DNA from: Nocardia terrae
GTDB taxonomy: Bacteria > Actinomycetota > Actinomycetes > Mycobacteriales > Mycobacteriaceae
NCBI RefSeq assembly: GCF_009760405.1
Contig: NZ_WRPP01000001.1
Coordinates: forward strand, 2,000,909-2,064,908
Reading direction: 5' to 3'
Length of the DNA: 64,000 nucleotides
The notes below the pieces were generated by a model. That model had not been told where the DNA came from, searched no databases, and saw only the letters and a list, made by a program, of their open reading frames with translations. The first letter of the stretch is position 1; each line of letters starts with the position of its first letter. The position numbers and the translations under genes are program-made. Shown one piece after another: positions 54,936-62,774 of this stretch.

Positions 54936-54964
54936 GGGGCCGAAGCCCCTGAGAGTTACGAGAG
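54936..54964 (+). repeat. Hairpin repeat with conserved tail, copy 2
   Basis: GGGGCCGAAGCCCC hairpin followed by TGAGAGTTACGAGAG, sharing its tail with the element at 49647-49676. It lies 40 bp after the CoiA-like gene. Confidence 0.6.
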
Positions 54965-55003
54965 TCGTTCTTCCCTCCCCCTTTTCAAGATATAGCGCAG
55001 TGG

Positions 55004-55022
55004 GGGGCTTGCGGCAAGGCCC
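55004..55022 (+). promoter_or_regulatory. Rifamycin-associated element (RAE)
   Basis: GGGGCTTGCGGCAAGGCCC matches, letter for letter as I recall it, the 19-bp RAE described upstream of rifamycin-inactivating genes in actinomycetes. It lies 94 bp before the rox-like ATG. Together with TCTTGCCGCA to 55035 it forms a near-perfect 26-bp inverted repeat centred on CCCGGG. Confidence 0.85.
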
Positions 55023-55080
55023 GGGTCTTGCCGCACAATCGTCGGCCGAAGGCCAATACCTGCGGAAATAGCGTCCGTGA

Positions 55081-56544
<1,464 letters not shown>

Positions 56545-56563
56545 TTCGGCGACCCGCCGGGGC

Positions 56564-56785
56564 TCAGCGCTGGTCGTGATCGCCGTGATCGCCGTGGTCG
56601 TCGTGATCCCCGGTGTGACGGTCGGCCAGAGGGCTGGAATCATGCCCGAAGGGCTGGCAGTACGCGCTGTTCCCCTCGGGATACACGCAACCGGGCCCGG
56701 GGTCGGCACTGGCCACCCCGGTTCCCGCGACCACCCCGGCCGCGAGAATCCCGATCAGAGCTGTGGCCGCACCTTTCCTGTTCAT
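56564..56785 (-). CDS. Small secreted His/Asp-rich protein
   Basis: A 73-residue precursor. Signal peptide residues 1-27 (AATALIGILAAGVVAGTGVASA) with cleavage after ASA. The mature peptide (about 46 residues) has two Cys (GCVYPEGNSAYCQPF) and ends in a His/Asp repeat (HTGDHDDHGDHGDHDQR), suggesting divalent metal binding. Function unknown. ATG 56785. Lies downstream of rox, convergent. Confidence 0.75.
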   Translation of the reverse strand: MNRKGAATALIGILAAGVVAGTGVASADPGPGCVYPEGNSAYCQPFGHDSSPLADRHTGDHDDHGDHGDHDQR

Positions 56786-56867
56786 AACGTCTCCTCTCCA
56801 GGCCCCCCTTGTCGAGTCGACCGCTCGCGTCTGGGAATCGCCGGTGAGGCACAGCAGAATTCGATCA

Positions 56868-56929
56868 AGATCAGGGAGTCGTCAGCGCGGGAAATCGGGC
56901 GACATCTCGCGGTGAGAGCTCCCTGATCT
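56868..56929. repeat. 62-bp element with terminal inverted repeats, copy B
   Basis: Same length as the element at 18068-18129 and matching its reverse complement at about 54 of 62 positions, including the 28-bp centre. The right arm TGAGAGCTCCCTGATCT is intact; the left arm carries three substitutions. It sits 9 bp after the stop of the following gene. Confidence 0.88.
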
Positions 56930-56937
56930 CCAGCTCG

Positions 56938-58122
56938 CTAGGTGCGGGGCGCGGATAGGCGGAAGGGGGCGCGGTCCCAGCGCCAGTTGTGGCGGTGGAC
57001 GAGGGCGGCCAGGTCGAGCAGGTCGAGGTCGGTTCGGAGGGACTGGAATTCGGGCCAGGCGAGCGGGCCGGTGGCCAAGCGGTTCGTGAGGATCGATGTG
57101 CGGCGGGCGTCGACCTTGCGGGTCAGCAGGTCGGGGATGCCCTGGGTGCTGCCGGTCCAGGCGAGGTAGCCCCAGCCGTGGGAGTGGGCGTATTCGCGGG
57201 CGGCCGCGGCGCGGGTGCGATGCACGTGCAAGGCGGTGTGGGCCAGGGGGAGGACGTCGATGAGGACGGTGCCGCCGTCGGCGAATTGCGCTGCGGCGGT
57301 GGGGTAGTGGACGCGGTCGGTGTTGTCGATGGCGTAGGGGACCGCCGCGGGGAGTTCGCGGAAGGACGACACGGTGGCGCTCGCGTCCAGGAGCCGGAGC
57401 AGGCGGGCTTGCAGGGCGGTGTCGAAAGTGACTTCGCGGCCGAGCTTTTCGGAATACATGCGCCCGCGACCGTCATCGTCGTAGTCGAGGCGACCGGCGG
57501 GGAGGACGGGCAGTTCGGCGGGTTGCCCGCTGCCCCGGTCGACGCGCTTCAGCCAGGAGTTCCAGATGTCGTCGGGCACGTCCTCGGGCTGCGGGTTCGG
57601 CATGAGATGCCAGCGGCCCCTCTGCTGCCATCCCGCGATGCGCTGGAATACGAAGCCCGCCAGCCGTTTCGAATCCTGCAGGTCGTGCCCCGCGAGCCGC
57701 AGTTTCAGATAGGACCAGTCCTGCGCGGCGATATCCCCGTCCGTCGCATAGGTTTCCGCGAGTAGCGTCCGGACCAGCCGCTCGTCTCCCCACCCCACCG
57801 GATACCGCTGCGCGAACACCCCGAGATCCGGCTGGGTAACCAGCGTCTGCCGCACCATGGTCCCCACCGCGCGGGTGTACAACTGCCGCGCCCGATCTCG
57901 CGACACCCCGAACCGAGCCCCCAACAGCATCAACGTCTCCGGGCTCTCCCCGTCGAGCCCGAGCCGGCAGGTGATCAGCTCCGCGTCCCGCGGCCGATCC
58001 GCCGCGACCTCGCCCACCATCCCGGCGAGCACCTCATTGACCTGCTCCAGCCCGAAGTCCACCCCATCGGCCGGATCATCGCGCGGTTGCGTGCGCGAGC
58101 TGCGTGTCTCACTCGTCGTCAA
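56938..58122 (-). CDS. HTH protein with a degenerate nuclease-like C-terminus
   Basis: A 394-residue protein, not assigned. Residues about 30-95 include a sigma-4-like HTH (LMLLGARFGVSRDRARQLYTRAV). The middle is Arg/Trp-rich. The segment VHYPTAAAQFADGGTVLIDVLPLAHTALHVHRTRAAAAREYAHSHGWGYLAWTG (roughly 265-320) recalls the TnsA/Restriction-endonuclease-like core, with Asp in IDV but no following Lys. It may be a degenerate nuclease or an unrelated fold. TTG 58122 start. It is bordered by the 62-bp repeat on its 3' side. Confidence 0.6.
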   Translation of the reverse strand: MTTSETRSSRTQPRDDPADGVDFGLEQVNEVLAGMVGEVAADRPRDAELITCRLGLDGESPETLMLLGARFGVSRDRARQLYTRAVGTMVRQTLVTQPDLGVFAQRYPVGWGDERLVRTLLAETYATDGDIAAQDWSYLKLRLAGHDLQDSKRLAGFVFQRIAGWQQRGRWHLMPNPQPEDVPDDIWNSWLKRVDRGSGQPAELPVLPAGRLDYDDDGRGRMYSEKLGREVTFDTALQARLLRLLDASATVSSFRELPAAVPYAIDNTDRVHYPTAAAQFADGGTVLIDVLPLAHTALHVHRTRAAAAREYAHSHGWGYLAWTGSTQGIPDLLTRKVDARRTSILTNRLATGPLAWPEFQSLRTDLDLLDLAALVHRHNWRWDRAPFRLSAPRT

Positions 58123-58309
58123 GGCGGCCCCTACCAGTCTTCGCCAGTCTGTTCGACGAGCCTAACCGTGCCCACCGACACACTCCGCGCTACGCGCCCG
58201 TGCCCGCGGAATTCGGCATCCCGGCCGCCGTGTGAGTGGCCCGCTCGCGCCGGTGTGCGGGGTTGCGAGCTGGGCCTGGTCCGGGCGGTTGGTTCGGTAT
58301 TCCGAAGGG

Positions 58310-58615
58310 TCAGCCGATGACGGCGTTCATGATGGTTCCGGCGCTGGTCGCGATGATGCCGCCGATCATGGCTCCGGCGACCATCTTCGGCGAGGCGAGC
58401 CCGCCGCCGGACCATTTCTCCCAGGCGAAGCGGCCGCCCGCGTACGTGATGCCCAGGACGCCGGACAGCAGCACGAACCAGGTGAAGTAGCGGACGAGCT
58501 TGAGGAGCTTGTCGGCCACCGGCGGTGTCTCCGGGGTGGGGTTGCCGAGTTGGGCGAGCACGGCCTGATGGGAGAGCACAGTGTCGTGGAAGGCGCTGAG
58601 CAAGATGGTCACCAT
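58310..58615 (-). CDS. Small two-helix membrane protein, VirB2/TrbC-like
   Basis: A 101-residue protein. An N-terminal segment (residues 1-30) is followed by two hydrophobic helices: LVRYFTWFVLLSGVLGITYAGGRFAWEKW and KMVAGAMIGGIIATSAGTIMNAVIG. The short basic/Gly-rich loop between them and the Gly/Ala-rich second helix resemble pilin-type VirB2/TrbC subunits of type IV secretion. The likeness is architectural. ATG 58615 lacks a good ribosome-binding site. It lies just beyond the tRNA-Gly, on the same strand as the cluster to the right. Confidence 0.55.
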   Translation of the reverse strand: MVTILLSAFHDTVLSHQAVLAQLGNPTPETPPVADKLLKLVRYFTWFVLLSGVLGITYAGGRFAWEKWSGGGLASPKMVAGAMIGGIIATSAGTIMNAVIG

Positions 58616-58721
58616 CAAAAGGTACCGCGAAATCGGGGCGACATGCCCGGGATGTGCGCGAGATCTAGTGCGCGAGAGCAACTTTCGTTGTCTCAGCAAA
58701 ACTTTCGATGTCCGTGTGAAG

Positions 58722-58794
58722 AGCGGATGACGAGATTCGAACTCGCGACCCTCACCTTGGCAAGGTGATGCGCTACCAGCTGCGCTACATCCGC
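58722..58794 (-). tRNA. tRNA-Gly (anticodon GCC)
   Basis: On the minus strand the 73-nt sequence begins GCGGATGTAGCGCAG and ends CATCCGCT, giving a perfect seven-pair acceptor stem. The anticodon loop CTTGCCAAG has anticodon GCC. The T-arm is GCGAGTTCGAATCTCG?-like with GTTCGAAT. CCA is not encoded. Two AACTTTCG repeats (58680, 58700) lie just past its 3' end. Confidence 0.95.
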
Positions 58795-58918
58795 ATCGCT
58801 TCCGTCAGGTCCTCATCGGCCCGTCCGGCTGCGAGAGAGAACACTAGCCCACCCGCCCCGCATTTCCAAAACCGCTGGCAAACCCCCAGTTCTTCCGGCG
58901 TGCCACGGGCGGGACGAG

Positions 58919-60292
58919 CTACTTCGGGGTGTCCTCGTTCATGGGGACGATGGCGGAGATGAGGGTGGCGTCGCCGACCTTGGTGGTGATGACGAGTTGG
59001 GGCGACCAGGTGCGTTTGCTGGCGTCGGGGTGTTGTTCGCTGACGACCATGACGTGCTGGCCGTCGAAGGGGCCGGGCATGATCTGGACGCAGTAGGTGG
59101 TGCCGACCGGAATGGAGTCGATCCCGGCTTGGATCTGCTCGACGGTGGGGGCGGCGGCGTCGGGGGCGAACATCTCGCGTACCGCCTTGCCGGAGCGGTC
59201 GACGTAGTACCGATTCTGCAGCGCCAGAATGACATCCGGCCCGGACTTGGTGCTGCCGGGGCCGTTGCCGCGGACATTGCCGCCCTTGGCCTCGTTGGGG
59301 CACAGGTCGGCCGGTCCGGCGGCGGGCTGGGCGAGGGCCGAGGCGGTCGGGGACGCCGTGCCGGTCGCGATCGCCGACGGGGTGGCGGGATGTGGCGCGG
59401 CGACAACGGGTTTCGACGGCGTGTTGTCTCCGGTGACCTTGGCGATCTGGACGGCGATGGCGGCGGTCACCGCGAGCACGGCCAGCAGGCCCAGCAGCGG
59501 GACAACCCATTGACGACCGCTGAAATCCAGCGAGAGCCCCAGTCGCTCCCGTGCGGGGGTCGGCCGGGCCGCGCGTTTGAGCGGGCGGCGGGCGGTCGGG
59601 TAGCCCGGCGGCGGGTCGAGCCGGTCGCCTCGTGCGGCCTGGGCGGGATCGAACGACGACCGGGCGCGGAGCTCGGCGTATGCCGTTCGGGCCCGTGGGG
59701 ATCGGTAGCGCTGCCGGGCACGGGCCGAGTCGTCGGGCGATCGGCCCGACGGATCCTCGGAGTCCGGATCGCGCGCCGTGTCCTCGGATGATCGCGGGTG
59801 CGCCGGGCCTCTCGACGACGCGGTGCGCGACGTGTCCCCGGATGCGGGGGCGCGCGCCGGATCGCGCGGTGACGAGGCGCGGGACGGATCCTCGGAGTAC
59901 GGGGGATCGAAAGTGCGCGCGTGCGACAGGGCGTCGATCGAACGGGGCTCGGCGAACCCGTCCTCGTCGTAGTCGTCGTCCTCGTCGTCGAAGTCCCCGT
60001 CGTCGAAGTGCCCGCCGTCGAAGTGCCCGCCGTCGAAGTCCCCGTTGTCGAATTCTCCGTTGTCGTAGTCGTCGGGGTAGCTCTCCGGCCCGTACTCGCT
60101 GTCGTACCGGTCGGCTTCCTCGGACGGTTCGGCCGCGCGCTCGTACCGTTCGGCCTCGTACCGTTCGGCGCGGCTGCTCCGTGCCGGTGCGGGCGTGCCG
60201 GTGATCCAGTCCGACCAGCTGCCCGTGTAACTGCCCTCGTGTGCGGGTGCCAGCGGTTCCGATGTGCGCGAACCGGATTCAGTGGTGCTCAT
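58919..60292 (-). CDS. Acidic repeat-containing single-pass membrane protein
   Basis: A 457-residue protein. Residues about 55-110 are extremely acidic with pentapeptide repeats of the FD-x-G-[DH] type. A Ser/Pro/Arg-rich region follows to about 270, then one membrane helix (WVVPLLGLLAVLAVTAAIAVQIA) and an extracytoplasmic domain (DLCPNEAKGG ... VREMFAPDA ... TYCVQIMPGPFDGQHVMVVSE) with two Cys that may pair. Its ATG 60292 overlaps the stop of the cutinase-like gene (ATGA). Function unknown; the layout suits an envelope component. Confidence 0.75.
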   Translation of the reverse strand: MSTTESGSRTSEPLAPAHEGSYTGSWSDWITGTPAPARSSRAERYEAERYERAAEPSEEADRYDSEYGPESYPDDYDNGEFDNGDFDGGHFDGGHFDDGDFDDEDDDYDEDGFAEPRSIDALSHARTFDPPYSEDPSRASSPRDPARAPASGDTSRTASSRGPAHPRSSEDTARDPDSEDPSGRSPDDSARARQRYRSPRARTAYAELRARSSFDPAQAARGDRLDPPPGYPTARRPLKRAARPTPARERLGLSLDFSGRQWVVPLLGLLAVLAVTAAIAVQIAKVTGDNTPSKPVVAAPHPATPSAIATGTASPTASALAQPAAGPADLCPNEAKGGNVRGNGPGSTKSGPDVILALQNRYYVDRSGKAVREMFAPDAAAPTVEQIQAGIDSIPVGTTYCVQIMPGPFDGQHVMVVSEQHPDASKRTWSPQLVITTKVGDATLISAIVPMNEDTPK

Positions 60293-61956
60293 CGCGTCGT
60301 CCCGAGGTCGGGGATCAGGGGAGCACCACTGGTGGGCGGGGTGCTCGTGGACGGCGTGAAGTCCATCAGCGGCGCGCTGCTGCTCGGGGTGCCACTGCTG
60401 GGCGTGCCGGACGGAGCCCCGCCGAGCGGGAACTGTCCGTTGGGCGGGGCGCTCGTGGTCGCCGTCGAGGTCCCCGAGAAATCCATTCCCACACCGGGTT
60501 TGTCGCTGCCGCCGAGCGGCGTGCCACCGGTTTGCGCGCTGCCGGCCAGGTCGTGGGCGAGCGCGGCGAACCACTGTCCGACCCAATCGGTCGGGCTCTG
60601 CCCGAATCCCGCGCCCTGCGCGTGGGTGTAGTCGTGCTTCTGCGCGGTGTCCCAGTACCGCACCCAGGTGGTGACGTCGAGGAGATCCTTGTTGTCGGTG
60701 ATGTTCTGGGTGACGGCCGAGAACGACTGGGTGACCAGCCGGCTGATGGTGGTGGGCGGCACCAGGTTGGTGACCGCGCCGAGCAGCTTGCCGCCGAATA
60801 CCGCCAGCCCCGCAAGGGGATTGGCGAGCCCGGCGGTGGCGATCTCGGCGATGTTGGTGGGCGTCAGGATGTCCTTCGCCACGGCCACGATGGAATTGAT
60901 GGCGATCGTGCCGACCTTGAGCAACGCCTGGAACGCGCCCCCGACATCGACCTGATTGGCCGGATTCGAGGCTTCGGCGATGCGCTGCGAGATCGACTTC
61001 TGCGGCTGATACGACAGATCCGAGAGCGAGGTCCCCGACACGTCGTTGTTCACCACCGAGGTGGCCGTCTTGATCGAGGTGAACGCCAGCGCCTCCGCGA
61101 TCGACTTCAGCGACCCGATCGGATCACCGGCCGAAAGCTCCACCTGCCCCGCGATATTGGCGACGGTCCGCACCAGCGGCGCGCCCACCGGGGTGTCGCA
61201 GGCCAGGTCCCCCTCGGTGCAGAATTCCGCGACCCGCCCGACCAGTGACCCGAAGTTCTCGAGCGTGGCGCTGTCGGGTGCGATGCCCGCGCCGGACGCG
61301 GTCTTGGTGGCGGGCGGATCCGAAAGCCCGGACACCGCTTTGCCGTCGGTGCCCGGCGCGGCGGTCGGCAGCTTCTGATCCGGTTTGCCGGGGAACAGCG
61401 GCTCGTTGGCATTGCGGTTGGGATCGCCGAAAAGCGCCACGGCGGCGATCTTCTGGGCCGGGACGGTCCCCTTGCCCGCACCGACCTCCTGCGCGAACTG
61501 TGAGGCCACGTGTGCGCCCTGCGAGTACCCGGCGATCGCCAATTGCGAAGTGGGGCAGCGGTCGGCGACCTGTTTGGCCATCGACCGCAGCCGGTCCAGC
61601 CCGTCGCCGACGGACTTGGTGTAGGTCACGGTGCTGATCTCGGTCGCCCCGCCGAAGGACGCCTCGTAGGGCACGTAGGCGCGGTCGACCAGGCCGTCGT
61701 CGCTGGCGGCGGCCATCATGGGCCGGAACACCTCCGACAGCATCCCGGTGTCGGTGGTGACGGCGGCGTCGGGCGAGGATTCGCCGGTGCCCTGGACGCC
61801 CAGCGCGAACAGGGCCGGGCATTTGTCGATCGGGACGGTGGTGTCGGGCGGTCCGCCGTGGGCCAGGCCGACCGCGGCCGTGGCGACCACGCAGACCGCC
61901 GCGGTCAGTATCGCCGAGGTCCGGAACCCCATGGTGGGCAGCAGTTTTCGATGCAC
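60289..61956 (-). CDS. Secreted cutinase-family hydrolase with a long insertion
   Basis: A 555-residue exported enzyme. Signal peptide: FRTSAILTAAVCVVATAAVGLA. The cutinase fold begins CPALFALGVQGTGESS, the nucleophile is in LAIAGYSQGAHVASQF, and EFCTEGDLACDTP carries the Cys pair and Asp. The best His candidate is in AQKHDYTHA, about 200 residues later, where ordinary cutinases have it within 15. The intervening helical segment and Pro/Ser tail are not typical. It probably cleaves lipid esters or cell-envelope substrates. GTG 61956 follows GAGGTG. Confidence 0.82.
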   Translation of the reverse strand: MHRKLLPTMGFRTSAILTAAVCVVATAAVGLAHGGPPDTTVPIDKCPALFALGVQGTGESSPDAAVTTDTGMLSEVFRPMMAAASDDGLVDRAYVPYEASFGGATEISTVTYTKSVGDGLDRLRSMAKQVADRCPTSQLAIAGYSQGAHVASQFAQEVGAGKGTVPAQKIAAVALFGDPNRNANEPLFPGKPDQKLPTAAPGTDGKAVSGLSDPPATKTASGAGIAPDSATLENFGSLVGRVAEFCTEGDLACDTPVGAPLVRTVANIAGQVELSAGDPIGSLKSIAEALAFTSIKTATSVVNNDVSGTSLSDLSYQPQKSISQRIAEASNPANQVDVGGAFQALLKVGTIAINSIVAVAKDILTPTNIAEIATAGLANPLAGLAVFGGKLLGAVTNLVPPTTISRLVTQSFSAVTQNITDNKDLLDVTTWVRYWDTAQKHDYTHAQGAGFGQSPTDWVGQWFAALAHDLAGSAQTGGTPLGGSDKPGVGMDFSGTSTATTSAPPNGQFPLGGAPSGTPSSGTPSSSAPLMDFTPSTSTPPTSGAPLIPDLGTTR

Positions 61957-61973
61957 GTCGCACCTCGTTCAGG

Positions 61974-62774
61974 TCAGGGACTGGCTGATTCCGCGCCGTG
62001 CTGCGCGCGTTCGGTGATCCGCGCCCCGGCGATTCTGGCCGCGGTGAGGATCTGCTCGGCCAGAAGCCGAACCGGTTGCGGGGGAGTGCGGGTGGGATCG
62101 CCGTCGTCCACCGGTGAGTGACCGGCGGCGGGATTCCAGGCCGCGAGTTCGTAGGGTTCCAGGGCCCGCCACTGCTCGAGCCAGCCCAGCCGCCAGGTGC
62201 GGGCGCCGAGGGCGAGGGCCAGTCCTTCCATCTCCTCACGCCGCTGCTCGACCGGAATCGGCAGCGGCCGAGCGGCATCGGCCACGGTCAGCACCCCGAC
62301 CACGTGGCTGCCGACCGGAGTGGCCTGCCGCTGATGCGCCAGCAGCGCCCGGTGCAGCGCGTTGACGCCGCGCAGATGGCTGCGGCCGACCAGCACCACC
62401 AGCGGCGAATCCATGTCCGCGGTCAGGCCGATCCGGGCGGGCCAGCGCTGCCCGGCGTCCCCGGCCCAGCTCAGGCTGGCCGCCAGACTGCTGACGCCCG
62501 CGCCGCCGTGCACGCCGACGAGCCACACCAATGGCGGCCGGACCGGCCGATTCGGCACCGCTCGATGCCACATGGGCACGGGCTGCATCGCGGGCTTCGC
62601 CTGCTCCGGCGCGGGCGCCCCGCTCAGTGCGGCGGGCCGGCTCGTCATGGCGGCATGTTCTCGGCCGGGATCCGTTGCCTCCGAGTGGATTCCGGCCGGT
62701 ATCGCGCTGGAAGGCCGAGAGTCGCCGTCGGGCGTGTTGTCGGCTCCCCAGGGCCGTGACAGTTGGATCGTCAT
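61974..62774 (-). CDS. P-loop-like protein of the DUF6668 type
   Basis: A 266-residue soluble protein. After a disordered N-terminus (about 70 residues) the core opens PPLVWLVGVHGGAGVSSLAASLSWAGDAGQRW, a MinD/ParA-like glycine loop in which the expected Lys is replaced by Val-Ser. The rest has VVLVGRSHLRGVNALHRALLAHQ and a helical tail. I associate this family with the actinobacterial SCO6880-type conjugation clusters. Its ATG overlaps the stop of the upstream ATPase gene (4 bp). Confidence 0.75.
   Translation of the reverse strand: MTIQLSRPWGADNTPDGDSRPSSAIPAGIHSEATDPGREHAAMTSRPAALSGAPAPEQAKPAMQPVPMWHRAVPNRPVRPPLVWLVGVHGGAGVSSLAASLSWAGDAGQRWPARIGLTADMDSPLVVLVGRSHLRGVNALHRALLAHQRQATPVGSHVVGVLTVADAARPLPIPVEQRREEMEGLALALGARTWRLGWLEQWRALEPYELAAWNPAAGHSPVDDGDPTRTPPQPVRLLAEQILTAARIAGARITERAQHGAESASP

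Noticed and set aside
58616..58699. Upstream extension of the VirB2-like gene to 58699
   Set aside because: It adds an Arg/His-rich leader close to the tRNA 3' end with no ribosome-binding site; the short start at 58615 is preferred.
58680..58707. Attachment site at tRNA-Gly from the AACTTTCG pair
   Set aside because: Only eight bases repeat, twenty bases apart, and no copy of the tRNA 3' end was seen elsewhere in the window.
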